Assembly (NCBI RefSeq): GCF_008728965.1
Contig: NZ_VSMC01000016.1
Coordinates: forward strand, 1 to 64,000
Direction: 5' to 3'
Origin: Heminiphilus faecis
GTDB taxonomy: Bacteria; Bacteroidota; Bacteroidia; Bacteroidales; Muribaculaceae
DNA: 64,000 nt
A model generated the notes under the pieces. It saw only the letters and a list, made by a program, of their open reading frames with translations. It searched no databases and was not told the origin of the DNA. This document shows positions 44,567 through 53,178 of the stretch, piece after piece (within the stretch, counting starts at the first letter, position 1; each line of letters starts with the position of its first letter). The position numbers and the translations under genes are program-made.

Positions 44567-45676
44567 ATGAATCTATTTCCAGAACTTAAAAAGAGATATT
44601 CAGGAGACAATCTAAATGCAAGAGAAGCTCAACGTCTTGCAGAGTTTATTGCATTTGGCCCTGTGGTATTCCAGACTGCTCGCATTTTGTTAAAATGGGG
44701 AATCTTGGATATAATTCGGGATTCAGATAATGGTATGACCATTGATGAAGTCGCGAAACATACTAACATCTCCATATACGCTGCAAAATGTCTGATGGAA
44801 GCTGCTCTTTGTATCGGTATACTTTTTATAGATCCGGAAACAGATCGGTTCAAAATATCAAAGACAGGATGGTTTCTCATTAACGACCCAGCAGTACGTG
44901 TTAATATTGATTTTAATCATGATGTTAACTACGAAGGCTGGTTCCACCTTGAAGAATCTCTTAAAGAGGGGAAGCCTGCCGGATTAAAACATTTCGGTGA
45001 CTGGCCAACAGTTTACGAGGGCTTATCCAGCCTTCCGGAGCAAGTGCAAAAGTCATGGTTCGGATTTGACCATTTTTACAGTGATTCGTCATTTCCAGAA
45101 GCTCTCGAAATTGTATTTAAGAAGAATAAGACACGGTCGCTATATGATGTCGGTGGTAATACCGGCAAATGGGCTCTCCAGTGTGTTGCATATGATAATG
45201 ACGTTGAGGTAACCATATTGGATCTTCCTCAGCAAATCAAGCTGATGGAAACGAATACATCCGGGAAAGAAGGAGCCAATCGCATAAAGGGATATGGGAT
45301 TAATCTTCTTGAAGCTTCCGCAAAGTTCCCCAAAAACGAAACCGCGCCCGATGCCATTTGGATGAGCCAGTTTCTGGATTGCTTCTCAATGGAAGAAATC
45401 GTAAGCATTCTTTCAATAGCCAAGGAAGCTATGGGTGACAACACCAGAATCTATATAATGGAAACATTATGGGACCGTCAGCGTTTTGAACCCGCGGCTT
45501 TCTGTCTGACTATGACAAGCCTATATTTTACAGCCATTGCAAATGGCAACAGTAAAATGTACAACACTGAAGATCTTGCAGAGTGCATAAAGAAAGCCGG
45601 ACTTGAAATAGAAAAAATTTATGACGGGTTGGGTCAAGGGCACAGCATAATAAAAGTAAAACTAATAAACCAATAA
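44567..45676 (+). CDS. SAM-dependent methyltransferase (O-methyltransferase type)
   Basis: A 369-residue protein with an N-terminal winged-helix dimerisation domain (residues about 15-110; MTIDEVAKHTNISIYAAKCL) and a C-terminal Rossmann methyltransferase domain. The SAM motif is LYDVGGNTGKWAL, with an acidic end of strand 2 in VTILDLPQQ. This is the plant-like O-methyltransferase layout. In aryl polyene pathways methylation modifies the aryl head group, giving methoxy or methyl groups. Whether O- or C-methylation happens here cannot be read. It follows the intra-operon hairpin and is six bases from the ACP gene. Confidence 0.85.
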   Translation: MNLFPELKKRYSGDNLNAREAQRLAEFIAFGPVVFQTARILLKWGILDIIRDSDNGMTIDEVAKHTNISIYAAKCLMEAALCIGILFIDPETDRFKISKTGWFLINDPAVRVNIDFNHDVNYEGWFHLEESLKEGKPAGLKHFGDWPTVYEGLSSLPEQVQKSWFGFDHFYSDSSFPEALEIVFKKNKTRSLYDVGGNTGKWALQCVAYDNDVEVTILDLPQQIKLMETNTSGKEGANRIKGYGINLLEASAKFPKNETAPDAIWMSQFLDCFSMEEIVSILSIAKEAMGDNTRIYIMETLWDRQRFEPAAFCLTMTSLYFTAIANGNSKMYNTEDLAECIKKAGLEIEKIYDGLGQGHSIIKVKLINQ

Positions 45677-45681
45677 CAGTA

Positions 45682-45924
45682 ATGACAAGAGAAGAAATAG
45701 AAGAAAAGGTAAAGGGCTTCATGATCGAGGAACTTGAACTTGAAGAAGATGATCTCGTGGCTGAAGCCCTCCTCAAAGATGACCTCGGGATTGACAGTCT
45801 AGACTACGTTGACATCGTGGTCATTGTAGATAAAATCTTCGGATTCAAAATCAAGCCGGAGGAGATGACAGATGTCAAGACCCTCGGTCAGTTCTGCGAC
45901 TACATCGAATCCAAGGTAGGATAA
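45682..45924 (+). CDS. Acyl carrier protein 1
   Basis: An 80-residue acidic carrier protein with the phosphopantetheine Ser39 in DDLGIDSLDYVD. It is one of three carrier proteins in the operon. The sequence after the Ser (DIVVIVDKIFGFKIKPEEM) is that of a normal type II ACP. The lipid acyltransferase gene starts with the next base, which suggests that this ACP delivers the acyl chain to it or loads the growing polyene. Confidence 0.92.
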   Translation: MTREEIEEKVKGFMIEELELEEDDLVAEALLKDDLGIDSLDYVDIVVIVDKIFGFKIKPEEMTDVKTLGQFCDYIESKVG

Positions 45925-46809
45925 ATGGAAAAAGAGTGGGCAGGAACTACATACGGCAACGGTTGGATGCACAAGTGGCTCATCCGTATGCTCCGTTTCA
46001 TTGATGTACGGATTCTTTACGGATTCGTATCCATCTTTGTTATTCCTGTCTGTCTGGCAATCAATCCAAGTAGAGGTCTAATCTACCGATATTTGCGTAA
46101 ACGTCAAAAAAATGGCATTATAAGGGCTGCATGGCTGACTTATGTCAATCATTGTCTGTTCGGGCAAGTGGTCGTTGACAGGTTCGCAATGTATGCCGGG
46201 AAAAAGTTCGAAGTTGAGATAGATGGCTATGACAACTATCTGAGATTAGCAGATAATCCCGACGGATTTATCCAGTTAAGTGCGCATATCGGGAACTATG
46301 AAATTGCCGGATATACATTAAAAGCAGAGAAGAAGAAATTCAATGCGTTAGTGTTTTTCGGGGAGAAGGAATCAGTCATGCGCAATCGACAAAAATTGTT
46401 CTCGACTACGAACATCAATATGATTGCCATTCGCCCAGACATGGGTCATCTCTTTGAAATTAATGCCGCATTGGCCAACGGAGAGGTTGTCAGTATGCCG
46501 TCCGACCGTGTATTCGGTTCCGACAAACATCTTGCAATTGACTTCCTTGGGGAGAAAGCCAAATTTCCCTATGGCCCATTCAGCATAGCCACGATGAGAG
46601 GTTTGGAAGTAATTGCTGTCAATGTCCTTAAGATATCTGCTAAGAAATATAAAATCATAGTTACCCCCCTCTGTTACGATGGACAGGCTCCAAGAAAGGA
46701 ACAGATCCGGCAACTCAGTTCGGCTTATGTAAATGAACTGGAGCGTGTTGTAAATATCTATCCGACTCAGTGGTATAACTATTTTGAATTTTGGGAAAAT
46801 GATAATTGA
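45925..46809 (+). CDS. LpxL/LpxM-type acyltransferase
   Basis: A 294-residue membrane-bound acyltransferase of the lipid A late-acyltransferase family. One hydrophobic segment (residues about 30-48) is followed by the HxxxxE catalytic motif LSAHIGNYEIAG (about residue 113) and the conserved MPSDRVFG. It should move an acyl group, perhaps the polyene, from ACP to a glycolipid or phospholipid. It is shorter than LpxL and lacks nothing obvious. It overlaps the dehydratase gene by 11 bases. Confidence 0.88.
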   Translation: MEKEWAGTTYGNGWMHKWLIRMLRFIDVRILYGFVSIFVIPVCLAINPSRGLIYRYLRKRQKNGIIRAAWLTYVNHCLFGQVVVDRFAMYAGKKFEVEIDGYDNYLRLADNPDGFIQLSAHIGNYEIAGYTLKAEKKKFNALVFFGEKESVMRNRQKLFSTTNINMIAIRPDMGHLFEINAALANGEVVSMPSDRVFGSDKHLAIDFLGEKAKFPYGPFSIATMRGLEVIAVNVLKISAKKYKIIVTPLCYDGQAPRKEQIRQLSSAYVNELERVVNIYPTQWYNYFEFWENDN

Positions 46810-47257
46810 GATAAATCCGCGAACCCCGCCAGATGAATTTGTAAGGCAAATCGATGTTCACACATTGTTGCCTCAACAGGAGCCATTTGTCATGATAGGA
46901 CAGATGGAGCATTTCGACATGACCAACGTGAGAACAACCACACAGGTGCTGATGTCAAATATTTTTGTAGAAGGTGGAGTGCTGGATGCTTCCGGCATCA
47001 TTGAAAATATTGCCCAAACTTGTGCTGCAAGAATCGGCTATATAAATCAATATATACTGAAGAAAGGTATTCAGATAGGATTTATTGGAGCAATAAAGAA
47101 TTTCCAAACACATAGTCTTCCTAAAGTAGGTGAAACCATAGAAACCTCTGTTACCATCAATGAGGAGGTCTTTGGAATGCTTTTGGCAACAGCGCAGGTC
47201 ACTACACCGGACAGACTCATTGCAACAACAGAGATAAAAATCGCAATCAAGGAATAA
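46799..47257 (+). CDS. Hot-dog dehydratase-like protein, altered active site
   Basis: A 152-residue FabZ/FabA-like hot-dog protein. The N-terminal segment reads LLPQQEPFVMI where relatives usually have LLPHRxPxL, and the central helix segment is NIFVEGGVLDASGIIENIAQ where FabZ has HFPGxPxxPGVxxxE. Neither expected His is present. It may therefore be inactive alone and act with the second dehydratase of the operon. I use the ATG at 46799, which overlaps the acyltransferase stop. It shares one base with the thioesterase gene. Confidence 0.82.
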   Translation: MIIEINPRTPPDEFVRQIDVHTLLPQQEPFVMIGQMEHFDMTNVRTTTQVLMSNIFVEGGVLDASGIIENIAQTCAARIGYINQYILKKGIQIGFIGAIKNFQTHSLPKVGETIETSVTINEEVFGMLLATAQVTTPDRLIATTEIKIAIKE

Positions 47258-47670
47258 TGGAACTAACGTCATCAAAAGACATAGAAATTCGCTTCAGCGA
47301 AGTGGATATGATGAAGGTCGTATGGCACGGCGCATACCCGTTATATCTTGAAGATGCACGCGAGGCATTCGGTGACGAATATGGGTTGACTTATGAAGGC
47401 TATCTTGACAACCAATATTATGCGCCCATAGTGGACATGCAGATACAATATAAATTCCCCCTCCGCTACGGGGTAAAGGCCCGAATTGATATAACGTATC
47501 GTCCAACTGAGGCTGCCAAGATTGTGTTTGACTACGAAATACGTGATAAGGAAACCAATCTGCTATACTGCAAGGCTCGCACTATCCAAGTATTCATGGA
47601 CATGGATTATAATCTCGTATTATTTAATCCGGAATTTTTTGAGAACTGGAAAGCAAAATGGCAGCAATAA
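47257..47670 (+). CDS. Acyl-ACP thioesterase (4HBT hot-dog)
   Basis: A 137-residue YbgC-type thioesterase. The active-site segment is FSEVDMMKVVWHGAYPLYLE, aligning with the conserved Asp and the V(V/W)xHxxYxxxxE pattern of 4-hydroxybenzoyl-CoA thioesterases. It would release the finished chain as a carboxylic acid or edit stalled intermediates. It corresponds to ApeK of aryl polyene clusters by type. It overlaps the next ketosynthase by 13 bases. Confidence 0.88.
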   Translation: MELTSSKDIEIRFSEVDMMKVVWHGAYPLYLEDAREAFGDEYGLTYEGYLDNQYYAPIVDMQIQYKFPLRYGVKARIDITYRPTEAAKIVFDYEIRDKETNLLYCKARTIQVFMDMDYNLVLFNPEFFENWKAKWQQ

Positions 47671-49352
47671 TAGGTGATAATATCATATCCCCAATGGGAT
47701 TCACAACAGAGGAAAATTTCCAAGCCGTAAGACTTGGAAAGACCGCATTGCGTCATTTCGATTCTGCTGATGGCATCCCGTTTCCCTTTACCGCCTCTCT
47801 TTTTACAAAGGAACAAATAGATGGGCTTAAGGAAGAAAATCTCACTCGTTTTGAGTCTCTGGCTTATCACTCAATTATGAGTGCCATTACGAGCCATCCG
47901 GAAATAATCTCCGAACGAACTGTTTTAGTCCTTAGTAGCACCAAGGGAAACGTAGGCGTTCTCCAAGACACCGAAAATGATAAAAATATCATAAATTTAG
48001 GTGAAGCAGCAAGAAAGATTTCTGACAAAATAGGTTTGAGCCAATCTCCAATAGTTGTCAGCAATGCGTGTATTTCAGGTGTCTCGGCAATCATTTTGGC
48101 CACACGGCTAATCGATGCTGACAAGACAGACAATGTCATCGTCTGTGGTGTTGACGAGCAGAGTCCTTTCATTATATCTGGTTTTGAGTCCTTGAAAGCT
48201 TTGTCAGAATCAGAATGCAGACCCTTTGACATAGAGAGGCTTGGTCTTAATTTGGGTGAGGCTGCTGCAACACTTGTTTTATCAAAGCACCCCCAAAAGG
48301 GCTGTTGGCAGATAATTGGAGGCGCGATAAGAAACGATGGTTTTCATATAAGCAGCCCCTCACCTAAAGGAGAGGGAGCTTATCAGTCACTGTGTAAAAC
48401 AATTGAAGGGACTTCCTTTGATGACATTGCAGTTGTAAATGCACATGGTACGGCTACCATGTATAATGACCAAATGGAGTCAAAAGCCATAAGCCGTGCC
48501 GGACTTTCGGAAGTGCCGGCAAATGCCTTAAAAGGGTACTTTGGTCACACCATGGGTGCAGCCGGAGTATTGGAAACCATTCTAACAATGCATTCTGTAG
48601 AGGATGGCATCATTTTCGGAACAAGAAACTTTGAAGAACTTGGCGTAAGCGGAAAAGTTAACATTACTTCTTCATTGCAGCAAACAAATAGGTCATCGTT
48701 TATTAAGATGATTTCCGGATTTGGTGGAGGGAATGCTTCAATTCTTGTATCTCTGAAAGATAAAGGTGGACTTGAAACTCGTAATACTCAGTTTGAAATA
48801 TCCCATAGGGTAGTTTTGACACAAGATTCTTTAGTGATTGACGGAGTGTCTGCCAAATTGGAATTTTCGGGTGATAAACTTTTGACTGCGCTATACAAGG
48901 AACGAATAGGCGATTATCCCAAATTTTATAAAATGGATTCTCTTTCCAAGTTAGGATTCATCGCATCCGAGATACTGTTGCAAGCTGAGAAGGAGAATGA
49001 TTTTGAAAATACGCCCTCAAGAGGAATAGCCTTTTTCAATAGCCATGCATCGCTTAATACGGATATTGCCTACTTGGAAACAATAAAAGACAAAGGAAAT
49101 TATTTTCCTTCTCCATCATTATTTGTCTATACATTGCCCAATATCGTTACGGGAGAGTTAGCCATCCGACATCATCTACTTGGCGAGACAGCATTCTATA
49201 TCCTACCTAACAAGGATTGGAACAGAATAACTGACATTATTGAATGTATGTTCTGTGATGAACAAATAGATTCAGTGATTGGAGGTTGGGTGGAATACAT
49301 AAATTCAACCAGTTTTGAAGCAAATATTTTTATCGCAAATAAAACCAACTAA
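47658..49352 (+). CDS. Ketosynthase fused to chain-length-factor-like domain (1)
   Basis: A 564-residue protein. Residues 1 to about 365 are a beta-ketoacyl synthase with Cys138 (VSNACISGVSA), His263 (NAHGTATMYND) and His297 (GYFGHTMGAAG). Residues about 375-560 match the short ketoacyl-synthase-like family (Ketoacyl-synt_2) used as chain length factor in aryl polyene systems, with the marker FPSPSLFVYTLPNIVTGELA. In E. coli the two parts are separate proteins that pair (ApeO and ApeC). Here they are one chain. A second such fusion lies two genes downstream. Confidence 0.88.
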   Translation: MAAIIGDNIISPMGFTTEENFQAVRLGKTALRHFDSADGIPFPFTASLFTKEQIDGLKEENLTRFESLAYHSIMSAITSHPEIISERTVLVLSSTKGNVGVLQDTENDKNIINLGEAARKISDKIGLSQSPIVVSNACISGVSAIILATRLIDADKTDNVIVCGVDEQSPFIISGFESLKALSESECRPFDIERLGLNLGEAAATLVLSKHPQKGCWQIIGGAIRNDGFHISSPSPKGEGAYQSLCKTIEGTSFDDIAVVNAHGTATMYNDQMESKAISRAGLSEVPANALKGYFGHTMGAAGVLETILTMHSVEDGIIFGTRNFEELGVSGKVNITSSLQQTNRSSFIKMISGFGGGNASILVSLKDKGGLETRNTQFEISHRVVLTQDSLVIDGVSAKLEFSGDKLLTALYKERIGDYPKFYKMDSLSKLGFIASEILLQAEKENDFENTPSRGIAFFNSHASLNTDIAYLETIKDKGNYFPSPSLFVYTLPNIVTGELAIRHHLLGETAFYILPNKDWNRITDIIECMFCDEQIDSVIGGWVEYINSTSFEANIFIANKTN

Positions 49353-49354
49353 AT

Positions 49355-49615
49355 ATGGAAGAAATAATTTTAGAGTTGAAAGAGAAAATTATCGATGCCC
49401 TCAACCTAGAGGACATAACACCCGAAGAACTTGATGCTTCGGCACCTCTGTTCGGTGATGATGGAATTGGCCTCGACTCCATTGACGCGCTTGAAATAAT
49501 AGTGCTTCTCGAGAAGAACTATGGCATCAGACTTGCAAATGCTGCCGAAGGTAAAGCAATATTTACCAGCATTGAAAGCATTGCCAAATACGTTCAGGAA
49601 AACCGCAAGAAATAA
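49355..49615 (+). CDS. Acyl carrier protein 2
   Basis: An 86-residue ACP with the phosphopantetheine Ser42 in DDGIGLDSIDALE and a normal C-terminal helix set. It lies between the two fused ketosynthase genes, two bases after one and seven before the next, and is the most likely carrier of the growing polyene chain. Aryl polyene clusters typically have two ACPs, and this operon has three. Confidence 0.92.
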   Translation: MEEIILELKEKIIDALNLEDITPEELDASAPLFGDDGIGLDSIDALEIIVLLEKNYGIRLANAAEGKAIFTSIESIAKYVQENRKK

Positions 49616-49622
49616 TCCTATC

Positions 49623-51413
49623 ATGCCACAAAGCATAGCCATAACAGGTCAGGGTATAATCTGCGCAATAGGTGTGGATTGTGAATCCGTGCTGTCTTCC
49701 TTGAAGAAGGAGGAACATGGAATCTCACAGATTAAGTATCTTGAATCAATTCATAAAGAGCTTCCTGTCGGAGAGGTCAAGCTTTCTGACAATCAAATGA
49801 AAGATATTCTTGGGCTACCCACAGACAGAGAAGTAAGTAGAACATCGCTGCTTGGTGCTATCGCTTTGAAACAGGCAATGAAATCTTCTGTACTAAAGAA
49901 AGAAGATTTAGCCGGGAAAAGAGTTGCTCTCATATCGGGGACAACTGTCGGTGGTATGGATGTAACCGAGCGGCATTATCCGCAAATGCTTTCAGATAAG
50001 GGGAAAGCCCGGTATGTAAGACAACATGATTGTGGAAACAATACTAAAGAGATAGCTGAATTATGTGGTATAGAAGCCGATTTGATTACGATTTCCACGG
50101 CTTGCTCATCCGCATTGAATGCCATTATTCTTGGTTCCCGATTATTGTTGGCCGATAAAGTTGATATTGTCCTTGCCGGAGGAAGCGAAGCTCTAAGTCG
50201 ATTCCATCTCAATGGTTTTAACAGCCTAATGATATTGGATTACGACAGTTGCCATCCTTTTGACAGTAACCGTCATGGACTTAACTTGGGAGAAGGAGCT
50301 GCCTACGTCGTTTTGGAGCGGGCAAAAGACCTATCTATGCGAAAAGGATGTAATCCTATCGTATTTATAGCAGGATATGGCAACAGATGCGATGCTTTCC
50401 ACCAGACAGCGACGTCTGAGAATGGAGAGGGAGCATACCTTGCAATGACCGATGCCATTGCGATGAGTGGCATTAACCCGTCAGAGATTGATTATATCAA
50501 TGCTCACGGCACTGGTACTCCCGACAATGACAGAAGTGAGTCTCAGGCTATACTTAGAGTCTTTGGCGAGTCCTATCCTCCAGTATCAAGTACCAAAGCT
50601 TTTACAGGCCATACAACGTCCGCCTCAGGGAGTATTGAAACAGTTATTTGCATGTTGTCGATGCACAATAACTTCATTCCGGCGAATCTCCGCTGGCAAC
50701 AAAGTTCAGAGGATTGCATTATCCCCTCCAAAGGGCAACAAAACGTTGAGTTACACAATGTAATGTGTAACTCCTTTGGTTTCGGAGGAAACGAATCTTC
50801 ACTGATTTTGTCTCGTACTCCCGTCCTTCTGGATGATGTAAAAGACTCAGCTGAATATGGAATTTCCTCCATTCATGAGATTACAAACACCGAGGACTTG
50901 TCTGATGTCAAAAAATATGTGACAGCCATGGAGGCTCGCCGAATGAGTAAAATCATGAAAGCAGCAATCTTGACTTCCATGCAGGCGATTGAATCAGCAG
51001 GTATCCAAAAACCAGATGCCATTGTCATCGGGACCGCATATGGAATGCTTGATCAGGGAGAGAAAATTCTCAATCACATAGAAGAAGAGGGAGAAGAAGG
51101 GCTTAGTCCTACTTTGTTTATGCAGAGTACACATAATACTATTGCTGGAACATTGGCCACTCGTCTGAAATGTCATGGGTATAACATCACCTATTCGCAG
51201 GGAGAAGATTCTTGGGATTTAGCAATATCCGATGCCAAACAACTGATTTCGGAAGGGAAGGCAGAGAATATACTCGTGGGACTGCATGACTATTGTCCCG
51301 AACATTTTCGTCAAATTTTTGAATTTGCCGGAATAAAGGTTCCTGCTGAAGTAATTTCTAGAAGTGTAATTGTATCAAAGCATAAAATAGGAAAGGAGGA
51401 AGGCAATGAATAA
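49623..51413 (+). CDS. Ketosynthase fused to chain-length-factor-like domain (2)
   Basis: A 596-residue protein. Residues 1 to about 405 form a beta-ketoacyl synthase with Cys161 (ISTACSSALNA), His294 (NAHGTGTPDND) and His330 (FTGHTTSASGS). Residues about 420-590 are a chain-length-factor-like domain marked by LSPTLFMQSTHNTIAGTLAT and ISDAKQLISEGKAENILVGL. I start at the ATG at 49623, where the family's MPQSIAITGQGII begins. It shares the fused architecture with the ketosynthase two genes before it but differs widely in sequence, so the pair may divide early and late elongation. It overlaps the next gene by eight bases. Confidence 0.9.
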   Translation: MPQSIAITGQGIICAIGVDCESVLSSLKKEEHGISQIKYLESIHKELPVGEVKLSDNQMKDILGLPTDREVSRTSLLGAIALKQAMKSSVLKKEDLAGKRVALISGTTVGGMDVTERHYPQMLSDKGKARYVRQHDCGNNTKEIAELCGIEADLITISTACSSALNAIILGSRLLLADKVDIVLAGGSEALSRFHLNGFNSLMILDYDSCHPFDSNRHGLNLGEGAAYVVLERAKDLSMRKGCNPIVFIAGYGNRCDAFHQTATSENGEGAYLAMTDAIAMSGINPSEIDYINAHGTGTPDNDRSESQAILRVFGESYPPVSSTKAFTGHTTSASGSIETVICMLSMHNNFIPANLRWQQSSEDCIIPSKGQQNVELHNVMCNSFGFGGNESSLILSRTPVLLDDVKDSAEYGISSIHEITNTEDLSDVKKYVTAMEARRMSKIMKAAILTSMQAIESAGIQKPDAIVIGTAYGMLDQGEKILNHIEEEGEEGLSPTLFMQSTHNTIAGTLATRLKCHGYNITYSQGEDSWDLAISDAKQLISEGKAENILVGLHDYCPEHFRQIFEFAGIKVPAEVISRSVIVSKHKIGKEEGNE

Positions 51414-51792
51414 TTCGTTACTGTTTAACCTCTCCACTTATGGTTTGTTTCTGCTTGCTTTGATTCAGAGTGCAATCCTTGCCTTTGGTCAAGTTTTCTT
51501 GAAGATAGGCTTGATGAAGATGGAACCATTCGGATGGAATGCAGCTTTTTGGAGGTCGGCTTTACTTAACTGGCAGTTTGCCCTTTCCGGAATATGCTTC
51601 GGAGGAGCCAGCCTTTTGTGGATGTATATCATAAAGAAATTTCCTCTCAGTATGGCCTATCCTTTGGTCAGTTTAAGCTACGTTTTTGGACTATTGGCTG
51701 CAGCGTGGATTTTCCACGAAGATGTCAACCTCAATAAATGGATTGGAGTTGCATTGATAGTGGCGGGCTGCTTTATCATTTCTAAACCATAA
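51406..51792 (+). CDS. EamA/DMT-like small membrane protein
   Basis: A 128-residue protein with four membrane segments, half the size of EamA transporters and close to ArnE/ArnF and small multidrug proteins. IGLMKMEPFGWNAAFWRSAL and FPLSMAYPLVSLSYVFGLLA, with a final VALIVAGCFIISKP, fit that family. ArnE/F-type proteins flip lipid-linked sugars across the inner membrane. It may flip the lipid-linked product or its sugar donor. It probably works as a dimer. The substrate is inferred from context only. Confidence 0.8.
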   Translation: MNNSLLFNLSTYGLFLLALIQSAILAFGQVFLKIGLMKMEPFGWNAAFWRSALLNWQFALSGICFGGASLLWMYIIKKFPLSMAYPLVSLSYVFGLLAAAWIFHEDVNLNKWIGVALIVAGCFIISKP

Positions 51793-51796
51793 AATC

Positions 51797-52417
51797 ATGA
51801 GAAAGATAATAATATTGTTGACTTTGTGTTTGACGCTCGGGGTTGCGTTTGCCCAGAATTTCAATCAAGCTCAGGCACTGAAAGAAATTAGTGCTGCGGC
51901 AGCTTCAATAAAAACTATGCAGTGTGATTTTGCCCAGACAAAATCGTTGAAAATGCTTGGCGACAAAATGGTCTCCAGAGGTCAGATGTGGTGTGAGCAA
52001 CCAAATATGCTGCGGTGGCAATATAACACTCCATACACTTACACATTCATCCTCAATAACAATAAGGTAACGGTCAAAAAAGGCAATCATAGTGATGTGA
52101 TTGATGTGAACAAAAACAAGATGTTCAAGGAAATTGCAAGAATCATGATGAATAGTGTCTTGGGGAAAGTGCTGACAGATAAAGCAGACTTCAAATCGTC
52201 CGTTATCCACAAGAGCAACTATTACATCGTTACTCTGATTCCTCAGAAAAAGGAGATGAAACAGATGTTTACTTCCATCCTTTTGCATTACGACACAAAA
52301 CTCAAATTAGTTACGAAGGTTGAAATGCACGAGAAGAATGGAGATAGTACATTGATCGAATTGAAAAATATAAAAAAGAACACTCCGATAAATGCTTCGC
52401 AGTTTAAGATTAATTAG
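51797..52417 (+). CDS. LolA-like lipoprotein carrier
   Basis: A 206-residue periplasmic protein with a signal peptide (MRKIIILLTLCLTLGVAFAQ) and a LolA-type half-barrel domain: MQCDFAQTKSLKMLGDKMVS, then a segment reading QPNMLRWQYNTPYTYTFILN. In aryl polyene and flexirubin operons LolA-like proteins accompany MMPL exporters and are thought to move the lipid product through the periplasm. Its 3' end overlaps the next gene by 26 bases. Confidence 0.9.
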   Translation: MRKIIILLTLCLTLGVAFAQNFNQAQALKEISAAAASIKTMQCDFAQTKSLKMLGDKMVSRGQMWCEQPNMLRWQYNTPYTYTFILNNNKVTVKKGNHSDVIDVNKNKMFKEIARIMMNSVLGKVLTDKADFKSSVIHKSNYYIVTLIPQKKEMKQMFTSILLHYDTKLKLVTKVEMHEKNGDSTLIELKNIKKNTPINASQFKIN

Positions 52418-52823
52418 TCTACTACTAATACTGTTGAGTTGCCATGGCTTTGTATTTTCGCAGAGTCCGGTTCTTGCATATCCTGACTCGGTAGGTCAGA
52501 GATCCCGGTATGAGATTGTCATAGAAATGCCTAAAGCCTATCTTAGCGGACTAATGATTATGCACAAGCCATCAGAAGGACATGTAGATGCGAGTGTAAT
52601 CAATGAATTTGGCATTTCTCTGATGGATATAAGCTACGATGAGAAAAAGGACAAGGTTAAAATACACAGTATAACTGACAAGATGAACAAGTGGTATATC
52701 AAGAGGTCACTGAGCGGAGACTTTAAGAATATCTTTAAAGCTATGCATCAGGGTTCACAAGAATACCTAAATACAAAACGCAAAATCAAATATTCTTTTC
52801 AACCGGCAAATGAAACTGAATAG
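52392..52823 (+). CDS. Small lipoprotein (DUF3261-like position)
   Basis: A 143-residue protein with a signal peptide and lipobox LLSC at residues 14-17, so probably a lipoprotein. The mature part is beta-rich (MPKAYLSGLMIMHKPSEGHV; GISLMDISYDEKKDKVKIHS) and resembles in size and place the DUF3261 lipoproteins of aryl polyene clusters, which are thought to help outer-membrane insertion. I cannot prove membership from the sequence. It overlaps neighbours on both sides (26 and 14 bases). Confidence 0.75.
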   Translation: MLRSLRLISLLLILLSCHGFVFSQSPVLAYPDSVGQRSRYEIVIEMPKAYLSGLMIMHKPSEGHVDASVINEFGISLMDISYDEKKDKVKIHSITDKMNKWYIKRSLSGDFKNIFKAMHQGSQEYLNTKRKIKYSFQPANETE

Positions 52824-53178
52824 GAATTTATATAAAATCATCAATAAGGAAACTGTCGGCGAGGTGACTACATATATAATCACCCTTATTCCTTCATGCG
52901 TAATATACGCCGCCCATTTTCCGGGAATGCCTATTACTCCAGGCGTTTGCCAGATTCAAATGACAAAAGAACTTTTGGAGGATTGTCTTAATAGGACATT
53001 GAGAATTTCGGGAGTGAAAAATGCGAAATTTGTTTCCGTTCTAACTCCGACAGACAAACCAATAAGAGTCTCATTAAATAAAATTAAGCAAGAAGACAAT
53101 CAGTTCAAGGTACAAGCCGTGATTGCTGATGATGATACAACCTATGCCAAACTCTCATTACAAACAGTCATTGCATGA
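52810..53178 (+). CDS. 3-hydroxyacyl-ACP dehydratase (FabZ-like)
   Basis: A 122-residue hot-dog protein with the intact FabZ-type active-site segment YAAHFPGMPITPGVCQIQ, giving the catalytic His and the following Pro-Gly turn. It is shorter than FabZ (about 145 residues). It should dehydrate the 3-hydroxyacyl intermediate to the trans double bond in each cycle. Because the other hot-dog protein of the operon lacks the active-site His, this one is the likely catalytic subunit. It overlaps the glycosyltransferase gene by 35 bases. Confidence 0.88.
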   Translation: MKLNRNLYKIINKETVGEVTTYIITLIPSCVIYAAHFPGMPITPGVCQIQMTKELLEDCLNRTLRISGVKNAKFVSVLTPTDKPIRVSLNKIKQEDNQFKVQAVIADDDTTYAKLSLQTVIA

